Shown here piece after piece: positions 51,157 through 60,212 of a stretch of 64,000 bases of DNA (its first letter is position 1; each line of letters begins with the position of its first letter). The stretch is from Candidatus Zymogenus saltonus (GTDB lineage: Bacteria; Desulfobacterota; Zymogenia; Zymogenales; Zymogenaceae). The notes beneath the pieces were generated by a model. It had not been told where the DNA came from. It ran no database searches and saw only the letters and a list, made by a program, of their open reading frames with translations. The stretch spans positions 1 through 64,000 of the forward strand of contig JAFGIX010000023.1 of assembly GCA_016929395.1 (NCBI GenBank), written 5' to 3'. Made by a program: the position numbers and the translations under genes.

Positions 51157-52083
51157 ATGATTTACGGTGATATTACGGCCCTCATCGGATCGACGCCTCT
51201 TGTGAGGCTCAACAGGATTACGGAGGGGATCAACGCCGAAGTGCTTGTAAAGCTCGAATCGAAAAACCCCGGAGGAAGCGTAAAGGACAGGATCGCCCTC
51301 TCGATGATAAGGGCGGCGATGGACGAGGGGAGGGTTATGCCGGGCAAGACCACGATAATAGAGCCAACATCCGGAAACACCGGAATCGGACTTGCGCTGG
51401 TGGGCGCCGCATGGGGAATAAGGACGATAATCGTCATGCCGGATACGATGAGCCTTGAGCGGAGGAGCCTCCTGAAGCTCCTCGGCGCGGAGCTGGTCCT
51501 CGTTGCCGGGGAAAAGGGAATCAAAGGCGTCATCGAAGAGGCCGAAAGGCTTGGCAGAGAGATCCCTAACTCCTTCATACCGATGCAGTTCAAAAACCCG
51601 GAGAATCCGAACGCCCACCGCCTCACCACGGCACAAGAGATATTCGACGACACCGGGGGAAAGGTGGATATACTCGTTGCAGGCGTGGGAACCGGCGGGA
51701 CAATCACGGGTACGGCGTCCGCCTTAAAGAAGAGGCTCCCGAACCTCAAGGCCGTCGCCGTGGAGCCCGAATCGTCTCCGGTGATGTCCGGCGGAAAGCC
51801 GGGGGCGCACAAGATCCAGGGGATCGGGGCCGGCTTCATACCGGAGGTCATGGATATGGGGGTCGTCGACGAGATCATCAAAGTAAGCGACGACGACGCC
51901 GTAAATACCTCCCGGCTTCTGGCGAAAAAAGAGGGGATTTTGTGCGGAATATCGTCCGGGGCGTGTGCCCATGCCGCCCTCGAAATAGCGAAGAGAAAAG
52001 AGAGCTCCTCAAAGACGATCGTGGCGATTCTCCCCGACACCGGCGAGCGCTACCTCACCACCGACCTTGTGAAGGGACTCTGA
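51157..52083 (+). CDS. cysK: Cysteine synthase A (O-acetylserine sulfhydrylase)
   Basis: PLP enzyme that makes cysteine from O-acetylserine and sulfide. The 308-residue protein has the PLP lysine in [10 protein letters not shown] (about residue 42), the [12 protein letters not shown] substrate loop, [11 protein letters not shown] phosphate-binding loop and SSGA near 265. Length is normal. It follows the Rrf2 gene and may be co-transcribed with it. Bases 52084-52300 downstream hold no gene. Confidence 0.95.
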   Translation: MIYGDITALIGSTPLVRLNRITEGINAEVLVKLESKNPGGSVKDRIALSMIRAAMDEGRVMPGKTTIIEPTSGNTGIGLALVGAAWGIRTIIVMPDTMSLERRSLLKLLGAELVLVAGEKGIKGVIEEAERLGREIPNSFIPMQFKNPENPNAHRLTTAQEIFDDTGGKVDILVAGVGTGGTITGTASALKKRLPNLKAVAVEPESSPVMSGGKPGAHKIQGIGAGFIPEVMDMGVVDEIIKVSDDDAVNTSRLLAKKEGILCGISSGACAHAALEIAKRKESSSKTIVAILPDTGERYLTTDLVKGL

Positions 52084-52302
52084 TATTGCCCTTATTCTAA
52101 TTATCAATTCGAGTCCGATTGACAAAAAAACCCCCTTTACATTTTTGGAAAAGCCGGAGCCGCCGCCAAGCCGTCAAAAGAATCCGACGGCCGTAGAATC
52201 ACCCGTCAATGTAATATTTGACAATTCGGGGGCCGGTCGGCCGCGCAACCCGAAGGCGGAGTCCAGCCAAACAACCAAACCACATGCCCCACCCCTTTCC
52301 CC

Positions 52303-52330
52303 TTTAATTTGAAAGAAAAAGGAGTATAAT
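52303..52330 (+). promoter_or_regulatory. Promoter before the first DUF1232 gene
   Basis: TTTAAT (52303-52308), a 16-base spacer and TATAAT (52325-52330). Confidence 0.4.
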
Positions 52331-52367
52331 CTTATCCAACCGCCCTGCAAGAGAAAGGAAAACGAGA

Positions 52368-52730
52368 ATGGACAAGAAGAGTTTTTGGGACATATCAAAG
52401 CTGGTCGAAAAATGGCGGTCTATGATGAAACTCATCAAGGACAAAGAGTACAAGATATCCCCCTTAAATAAATTCATCTACATCGCGTCGCTCCTCTACG
52501 TAGTATCGCCCTTCGATTTTATACCCGAATATTTTACGCCCCTGGGCTTCATCGACGACGTGGGAGCGATTATTCTCTTCGTTATTCATATCCTCGACGA
52601 GGTGGAAAAATATGAGCATCACCTAAAATCACGCGTCACGGGCAAAAAGGGGGACAAATCGGCGAAGGAGAAGGCCAAAGACGATGGCAAGGTCATAGAC
52701 CCGGACAAAGAGGACCGGAAAACGGAGTAG
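52368..52730 (+). CDS. DUF1232 membrane protein (first copy)
   Basis: A 120-residue protein with the DUF1232 core YVVSPFDFIPEYFTPLGFIDD (about 44-64) and two hydrophobic helices around it. The C-terminus is rich in Lys and Asp. It is paralogous to the next gene (52963-53331): the N-termini (KWRS...LIKDK-YKI) and the closing DDGK-ID/DDGKTID tails align. Each copy has its own TATAAT-containing upstream region of similar layout. Function unknown. Confidence 0.82.
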   Translation: MDKKSFWDISKLVEKWRSMMKLIKDKEYKISPLNKFIYIASLLYVVSPFDFIPEYFTPLGFIDDVGAIILFVIHILDEVEKYEHHLKSRVTGKKGDKSAKEKAKDDGKVIDPDKEDRKTE

Positions 52731-52878
52731 TGCCGATCCGGAGGGCTTCCGGGATCAACATATATTGAATCCAACCGAAATCTTAAACATCGGGAGGCTG
52801 TGGGCCGAAACGGTTGAGCCGGAAGAAGAATCAGAATCGAAAACCGGATGGAAAGCGACACCCTTTCACCTTTGCCCT

Positions 52879-52907
52879 TTGATTTATCCCCCAAAAAAGA
52901 GTATAAT
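52879..52907 (+). promoter_or_regulatory. Promoter before the second DUF1232 gene
   Basis: TTGATT (52879-52884), a 17-base spacer and TATAAT (52902-52907). The sequence around it (CCCTTTGATTT...GAGTATAAT) resembles that of the first copy, so the promoter was duplicated with the gene. Confidence 0.5.
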
Positions 52908-52962
52908 GCCATATTAATGTTACCATATTAGTATTACTGCCGTTTAACGAGGAAACAAGATC

Positions 52963-53331
52963 ATGAAACAGAAAAACCTTTCCGATATATTCAATATTGC
53001 GGCGAAGTGGCGCTCCCTGAAGGGCCTAATAAAGGACAAGGGATATAAGATCCCCCTCATCAGAAAAATCTTATACGTCCTATCGGTCATTTATGTAATA
53101 AGCCCCATCGATTTCATACCCGCTTTTTTGCTCCCGGTTCCGGTGGGAGTCATCGACGACATCGGCGTCTTGGCCTTCTTCCTGATGCTCATCCTCTACG
53201 AAATAGATCAATACGAGAACTACCTCGCCGTGGGCGGCGCCGGTAAAGAGGAGGTCGGATCAAAGAAGGGCAAGCTTCACGATGATGGCAAGACCATCGA
53301 CCTTGACAGGAAGAATTGGAAAAAGGAATAA
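52963..53331 (+). CDS. DUF1232 membrane protein (second copy)
   Basis: A 122-residue protein with the core YVISPIDFIPAFLLPVPVGVIDD (about 45-67) between two membrane helices, a small insertion relative to the first copy, and a charged C-terminal tail. Its start is at ATG 52963 with GAGGAAACAAG upstream. It and the gene at 52368 are a tandem duplication. Function unknown. Confidence 0.82.
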   Translation: MKQKNLSDIFNIAAKWRSLKGLIKDKGYKIPLIRKILYVLSVIYVISPIDFIPAFLLPVPVGVIDDIGVLAFFLMLILYEIDQYENYLAVGGAGKEEVGSKKGKLHDDGKTIDLDRKNWKKE

Positions 53332-53391
53332 GACCCGTCGCCGTCGGTTGATATTTACAGACGATTTTAATTCCAAAGGGATGAGGGATTA

Positions 53392-54201
53392 ATGGGCAGA
53401 AAAAGAGAGAAGGGGGGAGCGGGAGGGGGAAGGCCGGGCGGCGCCGAAAGAGGGGTGTATCTCCTCGAGGGGAGAAACGTCGTCCTGGAGGGACTCCGCT
53501 CCGGCCGGGAGATAAAAAAAATTCTGATAGATGCAGGCGCCCTAAAGGGCCGGGCCGACGGAAAGATCGGCGAAATAATCGAGTCGGCTAGGGGGAGAAA
53601 GATTCCCCTGTTATCGACCGAGCGGGCGGAACTTGATAAAATCTCAGAAACCGGCTCCCACCAGGGGGTGATCGCGGAAGCCGCCCCGAGGGGTGAGACG
53701 TCGCTGACATCGCTTTTGAAAGGGACCAGGGGAAAGAAGAAGCCATTTATCGTCCTCCTCGGCGAGGTGATGTACGAGCAGAACCTCGGAGCGATCTTGA
53801 GGACCGCCGAGGGGGCCGGCGTCGACGCCATCGTCATCCCCAAGAGGCGGACCGCACCCCTCTCCCCGACGGTCGCCCGGGTCTCGATGGGGGCGTCCGA
53901 GTACGTCCCGCTGATAAGGGAGTCCACGACGAGCGCGCTCTCGATCCTGAGGCGGGAGGGAGTAATGATCTTCGGCGTGGAGGCGGGAGCCAAGCTTCAA
54001 TACTACGAGGCGGACCTCACCGGGAGCGCAGCCTTCGTCTTCGGCGGCGAAGACAAGTCGCTCACCTCGACCGTCCGCGAAAGGTGCGACGAGATAATCT
54101 CTATCCCCCTTATGGGAAAAATTGGGTCGCTTAACGTGGGCGTCTCGGTCGGGATAGTCCTCTTCGAGAGGGTCAGGCAGGAGGGGGTAAGGGGGGGCTG
54201 A
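53392..54201 (+). CDS. rlmB: 23S rRNA 2'-O-methyltransferase (RlmB/SpoU family)
   Basis: Methylates the ribose of a 23S rRNA guanosine in related bacteria. A basic, glycine-rich N-terminus is followed by the substrate-binding domain (about 20-100) and the SpoU trefoil-knot domain (about 110-265) with EQNLGAILRTAEGAG, GGEDKSLTS and IPLMGKIGSLNVGVSVGIVLFE, the three SpoU motifs. 269 residues. It is a SpoU methyltransferase for certain; the exact target is by closest resemblance. The AT-rich gene downstream is convergent. Confidence 0.88.
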   Translation: MGRKREKGGAGGGRPGGAERGVYLLEGRNVVLEGLRSGREIKKILIDAGALKGRADGKIGEIIESARGRKIPLLSTERAELDKISETGSHQGVIAEAAPRGETSLTSLLKGTRGKKKPFIVLLGEVMYEQNLGAILRTAEGAGVDAIVIPKRRTAPLSPTVARVSMGASEYVPLIRESTTSALSILRREGVMIFGVEAGAKLQYYEADLTGSAAFVFGGEDKSLTSTVRERCDEIISIPLMGKIGSLNVGVSVGIVLFERVRQEGVRGG

Positions 54202-54221
54202 TATTTGAGCAAATTTATTTA

Positions 54222-56018
54222 CTATTCTTTATAGCTGACAGCCAATTTTTTCATTTCTTCTTTTATCAATTTCTCTCTTTCTTTTATAAATTCTTCATAT
54301 TTATTTTCCTTCAAGGCGTCATAACATTCATTGTTTATAATGTGGCTTTCTAATGTCTTTTTTAAATTTTCTTCACCGTCGAGCTTATTTCTCATAATTT
54401 TTAAATACTCAGATGGTTTTTTATTTAATATACTCTTATCTGTGTCGTTACCTATTAATGTTCTATTCAATATAGAATTCAATTTATTCCTGTCTATATT
54501 AGGAATGTTTACTTTTTTTGGAAATATATGATGGTCATCAAGATTCAATAATTTTATTACTTTACCTGAAAAGAAATCCCTTGGGATCTTTAAAGCTAAA
54601 AGGTTCATTATTGATTTATACAAAGCCCCTCTTTCTGTCTTTTCCAAGTCCAAATCTTCAATTGCATTATGAGATTCAATTTCAACAATTACTTCCGGCT
54701 TTTCCTTATCACTCTTTAACCACTTTTTAACCTGATCGAAATCCCTTTTAACAACCGTATCACTTGAATGAGAATACCTTCCCGTAAATACGGAACTCCA
54801 ATACCAAGAGTCTATTTTCTTGTTAGGTTTAGCATCGTTTTTACAATGTTTCAGCAGAGCCGATAGGGTTACAACTATTGTCTTATATGGAAGCAAATTT
54901 GGCTTAATAACACCATATCCGCCTGGAGCTTCATATAATCTCTCTAATGCTTTATCCAACCATTTACAGGCTTCTTCCCATTTTCCTTTGTCTACCTTTA
55001 ACTCACTTGAATCAATTAATACCCTCTTCTTCACCTCTTTTTCTTGCAGCAAGGCCATTATTTGAAGTATATATTTTGGATAATTTTCATCATCTATATC
55101 ACAAAACTTTTTTATTAGACCATTTTGGTTATAATAATCTTCCCACCATTTCCTGAGGTTGCAGTCTTCATTGTAAAAAACAGCTGTTGCGATGGCAAAG
55201 ACGGACAACTCAACTCCCGTCTTGTTTATCCTCTCAAATATTTCTGCAACCTCGATAATGTCAGTATTTTGAAGTATCAGTATTGGAATTTGGTAATTAA
55301 GGTACTTTTCAAAAATGCTTCTTATTTTTCTCTTTTTTTCCCTTGCGTTATCATGCTCAAGACCCTTCTTTTTTATAAGGTTTACTTCGTAATCATCGAG
55401 CCAATCATACAAATTTCCATCAGAACTTAATGAAGCAAAAGGAATAATGCCTTTCTCGAAGCAAAATTTTCTAAAGTCTTCTTTTTTTAGTAGAGCATTA
55501 AATCCTTCATTTTTTATGGTACCTTGAAAATCAGAAAAAAAACTATCTTTTTCAGAATAGAATATAATGAAATCATCCCATTCTTCTTCTTTTCTTTTCT
55601 CCTCTTCTTTCTTTTCCTCTTTTTTTAGTTTTTCCTCTACATTTATAAAATAGCGATAAGGATTTGTCGCTAATTTTGGAGAAACTCTAGGTGGACTATT
55701 TAACACATAGAATAATGCAGTGAGCCTTTGTTGACCGTCAAGAATCGCTCTTTCAGCTTTTTTTTCATCTGGTTTTGAACCTTTTAGTTCTTCAACACCC
55801 TCTATATATCTTATTCTAAATTTAAACCCATTTTAATCTTTCCAAAGTAATAAAATAGTACCTACAAAATAGCCATTCAAGATAGATACAAGGAAATCCT
55901 TTATATCCTGATTCGACCAAACAAAACTCCTTTGAAACTCAGGAAGGACTATCTTGTCATCGTTAATATTTTTTATTAAGTCAAGTATTTTTTCAAACCT
56001 ATGTATTGGAACAGACAT
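54222..56018 (-). pseudogene. GmrSD-like DUF262/DUF1524 protein interrupted by an in-frame stop
   Basis: Related proteins are type IV restriction systems that cut modified phage DNA. The 5' part (56018-55833) encodes IVLPEFQRSFVW and ends at WKD-stop. The same frame continues without shift through FKFRIRYIEGV to the DGQQRLTALFY motif of DUF262, and the C-terminus has LDDHHIFPKK and LNRTLIGN of the DUF1524 His-Asn-His nuclease. One TAA (55833-55835) breaks a gene of about 598 codons. From an internal start the 54222-55706 frame could still be made without the key N-terminus. The gene is much more AT-rich than its surroundings, which suggests recent transfer. Confidence 0.8.
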
Positions 56019-56294
56019 TCTATTTTTCTCCTACGAAGGTGAAAATTATAAATAGCGTTAAAAGAGTACATGACAAAAAATGGAATGTCAACATATTTTA
56101 ACGAGAAGCTTTTTTGACCAACCTACTACGGGCGCCAATAAGCCCTCCGTTCCCCAAAATAAAAACAGCCCCTCCCCAGTCTAATCTTGGCAAAAACAAT
56201 ATTATGTGATACCGTAATGGCGTTTAATCGATATGCGATGGTTTTTCCTTTAAACCGATTTTGATTAGCTTTATTTTTGGATGGTGCACAAAAA
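56019..56294. other. Intergenic region between the DUF262 gene and the flavoprotein
   Basis: TAGGAGAAAAATAG (minus strand) at the start of the DUF262 gene is a good ribosome binding site. No gene, repeat or clear promoter was seen elsewhere in the stretch. Confidence 0.4.
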
Positions 56295-56849
56295 ATGAAA
56301 AAGGTCCTCGGAGTATGCGGAAGCCCCAGGAAAAACGGAAACACCGATATCCTTGTCTCCAGAATACTGGAGGGCGCGAAGGAGGCGGGTGCGAAGACGG
56401 AGTCGGTCTTCCTGAACAGGCTGAAGATCAAGGAGTGCAACGGGTGTCACTCCTGCTGGGAGGGGAAGAGATGCTCCAAGAGGGACGACATGAACTACCT
56501 CTATCCGAAGATCGCGGAGTCCGACGCGATCGTCTTCGGCACCCCCGTCTACTGGTACGGCCCCACGGCGATAATGAAGGGATTCCTTGACCGCTTCGTC
56601 TACTTCAACTGCCCCGAAAACAGGAAGATGATCAGGGGGAAGTCGGCGGTTCTGGCCGTCCCATTCGAGGAGGACGACATCGAGGCGGCGGCCCCCCTCA
56701 TCACGATGTTCGAGAAGAGCTTTGGCTACTTGGAGATGAAACTCGTCGGCAAGATCCTCGCCCCCGGCGTGGGAGAAAAGAGGGATATTCTTAAAAAACT
56801 TGATCTGCTCAACGAGGCGTACAGGCTCGGGGGGGAGATAGCTCGATAA
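56295..56849 (+). CDS. Iron-sulfur flavoprotein-like NAD(P)H oxidoreductase (first)
   Basis: A 184-residue flavodoxin-fold protein (GVCGSPRKNGNTD FMN loop at residue 6-18). After residue 45 comes CNGCHSCWEGKRC, the compact Cx2Cx2Cx5C motif that binds a [4Fe-4S] cluster in archaeal and anaerobe iron-sulfur flavoproteins. PVYWYGPTAIMKGFLDR is the usual FMN-reductase segment. ATG 56295 starts the family N-terminus MKKVLGVCGSP; the upstream TTG would add six odd residues. Likely reduces oxygen, peroxide or quinones. Confidence 0.82.
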   Translation: MKKVLGVCGSPRKNGNTDILVSRILEGAKEAGAKTESVFLNRLKIKECNGCHSCWEGKRCSKRDDMNYLYPKIAESDAIVFGTPVYWYGPTAIMKGFLDRFVYFNCPENRKMIRGKSAVLAVPFEEDDIEAAAPLITMFEKSFGYLEMKLVGKILAPGVGEKRDILKKLDLLNEAYRLGGEIAR

Positions 56850-57032
56850 TATCCTTATCCCACCAGGGAACTCCGACCGTAGCTTTAAGATCGGCTCAAC
56901 ACCCTGCACTCATAATACGGATGCCCGCCGTCACCTCACATTCAAAACGGCGTGGATTTGAGCTGGCGACACAAAAAAAGTCCGCCCCAAAACAGCGATT
57001 AAAGATTCTTTCGGATTAGGTGGGAAAGCGAA

Positions 57033-57599
57033 CTATATCTTCTTTCCCAGCTTAAGCGCCCGCTTCACAAACTGCTCCGGGACCCCGGGCCTCCTCTTTG
57101 TGTTGGGCATATTTATCACATCGATTATCTTGAAGCCGCCGCTCTTCAAGATCGTCTTGAGCGAGCGGACGGCACCGCCGCTCTGGGAGGAGAGCAAGTT
57201 ATAGGGCCAAGGGGCGGCGGATGCGGTGACGATGACAGCCCTCTTCCCCCTGTGATTAGGCTTCGGGAGACCGCCGTTGATGCGCTCGATGGTGGTGACG
57301 TTGCGGTCAAAGAGGGTCTTTAATGGGCCGGTCATGTTTCCCCAGTAGGTGGGCGTCCCCACGATCAAAACATCCGCATCCTTGATCTTTCTCCCCACTA
57401 TCTGGGCGTCGTCCTCCGGCAGGGCGCACTCCTTGTCCGGCCTGCACTTCAGGCACCCCATGCAGGGCCTTATCTTCAGATCGTAAACGTCAACCAGGTC
57501 AACCTCGTGTCTTCCCTTGACTCCCTCAACTATCTTATTCAGAATTGTGGCGGTGGTCCCGTTCTTTCTGGGGCCTCCACTGAGGATAAGGATTTTCAT
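57033..57599 (-). CDS. Iron-sulfur flavoprotein-like NAD(P)H oxidoreductase (second)
   Basis: A 188-residue paralogue of the gene at 56295 on the opposite strand. It has the FMN loop LILSGGPRKNGTTA and the compact cluster motif CMGCLKCRPDKEC, then PTYWGNMTGPLKTLFDR. AGGAGTGG precedes ATG 57599. The two flavoproteins are convergent, with 183 bases between. Roles probably differ; physiological partners are unknown. Confidence 0.82.
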   Translation of the reverse strand: MKILILSGGPRKNGTTATILNKIVEGVKGRHEVDLVDVYDLKIRPCMGCLKCRPDKECALPEDDAQIVGRKIKDADVLIVGTPTYWGNMTGPLKTLFDRNVTTIERINGGLPKPNHRGKRAVIVTASAAPWPYNLLSSQSGGAVRSLKTILKSGGFKIIDVINMPNTKRRPGVPEQFVKRALKLGKKI

Positions 57600-57694
57600 C
57601 GTCCACTCCTAAAGAAATTGAAAAAATGCCAAAAAGCCGCCCCCCCTTTTTTTAAATATTGCGGCCCGACGGCTCCCAGAGTCCTAAAAATCAA

Positions 57695-57724
57695 CCGCAG
57701 GCTTAAGGAAATCTAAACCTGCGG
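57695..57724. other. Seven-base hairpin in the 57600-57838 gap
   Basis: CCGCAGG (57695-57701) and CCTGCGG (57718-57724) form a perfect stem with a 16-base loop. No T run. The rest of the gap shows no gene. Confidence 0.3.
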
Positions 57725-57838
57725 CAACTAAAAACGTCAAATTGGACCGAAACCCGCCACGCTCAACTTATCATATTAACAAGACTCAAACCGTTATCAA
57801 CCCGGTCTCCCGTCCAAATTATATCTCTGCGGCGGGGA

Positions 57839-58813
57839 CTAAACCACCTTCACCGGCACGGACGACCTGTATTCCTCGTCCAATAGCGCGTTGATCTTCT
57901 CCATGACGTGAAGGGTGAACTCGTAAAACTCGTCTTTAAACTTCACCTCGGCCTCTTTCGAGAACGGGATGAACTCCTTGTCTATCTCCCTGCCGATGAT
58001 CTCCCTCGGATCTATCGGCTCGCCCACGCGGTAGACGACCTTTCCGCTCTTTGCCCAAGGGGCGTTTCCGGGATATATTTTGTCGGAGCCGTTGCACCCC
58101 ACCGGGACGACCTTCTTGTTCGACTTCAGGGCGAGGTGGGATATGCCGGTCTTGCCGGAGCCGAGACGGACCGAGCGGGTTCCCTCGGGAAAGATTATGA
58201 CGTTGAGGCGCTTTTTGAAGAGCGCCTGGAAGTTCACCTCGGCCACCCTCTCCATGAGAAGTCTGTAATATTTTTCTATATACTCGGTGTAAGGTAACTC
58301 CGCCCCATCGAGGAGGGTCCGGGGATACTCCAAGACGGTCTTTAGGCTCTCGGTCAGCTCCTCTCCGAACTCTTTTATCTTCTTCTTGCCGTCAACGAGG
58401 TCCCTCAGCAACCGGTACTCCATCTTTGATATCTTCTCCTTGATGAGGTCTTTAAAATCCTCGCTGATAAGGTACCCCCTCGACGGCACCGGGATGTTGT
58501 TGGTCCAGTCGAAGAACTTGGCGAGGAGGGGATTATTGTAGTAGTCTCCCTTCACCCAGGTCGTCGTCTTCGGGTAGCCCTTTCTCATAGCCCACATCTT
58601 GTACTGGAACGGCCAGTAGTTGTACCTGTCGGTGTGGTTCATGGCGAAGATCACCGTATCGTCGGTGGGGATGTTCTCCTCGTTTTCGATCTCAATCTTG
58701 ACCCTGTTTGTGAGGTAATAGTTTGTCGTCAAAAGCGAGATGGCGGTTATTACCTGCCCCCAGGGGAAGGTCTTCAGATTGATTCTGCTTAAGTGTTCTA
58801 GGTCAATTTTCAT
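57839..58813 (-). CDS. PlsC-type acyltransferase with an altered HX4D motif
   Basis: A 324-residue glycerolipid acyltransferase-like protein. It has a membrane segment near the N-terminus, block I reading NHTDRYNYWPF (His-X4-Asn instead of His-X4-Asp) near residue 57, and FPEGTRS (block III) near residue 215. AGGAGAA precedes the ATG. The longer length and central insertion are unlike classical PlsC (about 240). It leads a cluster of three acyltransferases on this strand and likely acylates a phospholipid or polyprenyl/sugar lipid acceptor. Confidence 0.75.
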   Translation of the reverse strand: MKIDLEHLSRINLKTFPWGQVITAISLLTTNYYLTNRVKIEIENEENIPTDDTVIFAMNHTDRYNYWPFQYKMWAMRKGYPKTTTWVKGDYYNNPLLAKFFDWTNNIPVPSRGYLISEDFKDLIKEKISKMEYRLLRDLVDGKKKIKEFGEELTESLKTVLEYPRTLLDGAELPYTEYIEKYYRLLMERVAEVNFQALFKKRLNVIIFPEGTRSVRLGSGKTGISHLALKSNKKVVPVGCNGSDKIYPGNAPWAKSGKVVYRVGEPIDPREIIGREIDKEFIPFSKEAEVKFKDEFYEFTLHVMEKINALLDEEYRSSVPVKVV

Positions 58814-59000
58814 TACTTATTCTCCTGATTATGAAATTATTTCTTTCACTTAAGTGTAACAGCAATCTCCCTTTGATGCAAGGCGAATGTAGATTGATAC
58901 TCCAATATTTTCAATATTCGGCCCTTTTTAATTTCACCGAGAGTGTTTTTGAAGCCACCGGTCGAGCACTCCTTTATATCATGAACATTTTCGGGGGAAT

Positions 59001-59981
59001 TTAAGGCTTATGGGGTATAACCCCGTCTTCCACCCCCTTCCAGTGGGAGTGGAACCAGAACCACTGCTCCGGGTAGAGCTTGACATATCTTTCAATAATA
59101 TCCGCCCGCCCCTGGGTCAGCGCCTCGATATCCCTATCTTTGTCACCGGTGGGACGATAAACGATCGGCTCCTCGAAGAAAATCTCGTAGCGGCCCTTCT
59201 TCCCCCTGACGATCAATATGGGGAGAATCGGGGCGCCTGTCCTCAGGGAGCCGACAGCCGGTCCGCCGGCTATATACGTGGGTCTGCCGAAGATGTTCGC
59301 CCTTATCCCCCCTACCCTCTTGAACTCGTCGGCTATGAACATTATCGATCTTCCGCTCTCGATTTCGGCGAATATCTCCGTCGCGGTCTCAAACCCGGCC
59401 CTATGCTCGCCGCTGATCCAAATCCTCTTCATGCCGATCTTATCCATGAGCCTCACCCAGACAGCCGCCATGTTCCGGTATTTCGGCCTTTTTATGAGGA
59501 TCGTGAAATCGATGTCTTTAAGAGAGAGCCTCACGCATAATAGCTGAAAGCTGCCGAGATGCATCCCGAAGCCGATTACCCCCTTTCCCATCTCCCTCGC
59601 CCTCTCGAGATTTTCAATCCCCGTCATCTTAATATTCTTCAGCATCCTATCCCTGTTTCTTGGGTGATAATAGTACATGAACTCGAGGTTCTCGGTAATC
59701 AAGTGGCGCAGTCCCTTTCGGGCGACCGCCCTTATCTCCTTTCCTCTCATGACCCCCCGGTAGGCCTTTGTGATGTTTTTTATGTACTTCCTCCTGAGCC
59801 CGAAGAAGACCCCGATCGTGGGATAAAAAACGGCAAACATTACATAAGAGAGGAGGCGAACGACCCCAAGGGGGATAAAGGGAATAGCAGACATTAATAA
59901 GGAGTAGATGCGGGGTTCAATGTGGTTTTTGAGAAACCTCCTTCTCCTCTTTCTTCTTTTTCTTCTTCTCTTACCTGACAT
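59001..59981 (-). CDS. LpxL/HtrB-like lipid acyltransferase with altered HX4E motif
   Basis: A lauroyl-type acyltransferase family member (326 residues from ATG 59981). The N-terminus is very basic (KRRRKRRKRRRR) before a membrane helix. Block I reads MHLGSFQLL (His-X4-Gln instead of His-X4-Glu). Later blocks (FIADEF, the AGGPAVGSLRTGAPILPILIVRG region) are present, and it ends with PEQWFWFHSHWKG, the usual LpxL tail. The longer frame begins at a TTG and is less likely. It probably acylates lipid A or another glycolipid. Confidence 0.8.
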   Translation of the reverse strand: MSGKRRRKRRKRRRRFLKNHIEPRIYSLLMSAIPFIPLGVVRLLSYVMFAVFYPTIGVFFGLRRKYIKNITKAYRGVMRGKEIRAVARKGLRHLITENLEFMYYYHPRNRDRMLKNIKMTGIENLERAREMGKGVIGFGMHLGSFQLLCVRLSLKDIDFTILIKRPKYRNMAAVWVRLMDKIGMKRIWISGEHRAGFETATEIFAEIESGRSIMFIADEFKRVGGIRANIFGRPTYIAGGPAVGSLRTGAPILPILIVRGKKGRYEIFFEEPIVYRPTGDKDRDIEALTQGRADIIERYVKLYPEQWFWFHSHWKGVEDGVIPHKP

Positions 59982-60212
59982 TACGAAAACAAGACACAAA
60001 TTTCAAGACTTTAACCGGCCGCACCGTTAAACAAGGCTAAAATCGATAACTTCAAAAGTCTCGCGCAAACCGGGACGAAAATCAAGAATGCCCAAAAAAC
60101 TAAAAAAACGATCCGGCAAAAGATCGCAATCGCGGAAGGCATCGACCAGCTGCCTTCCTATATTATATCACATTTAGTAAATCCGCACCCAACCCGGAGA
60201 TTCAATGCCTCG

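Noticed and set aside
52084-52300. G-rich 3' array after cysK
   Set aside because: The stretch has C runs and not G runs on the sense strand and no tandem units; it counts against the array pattern being universal.
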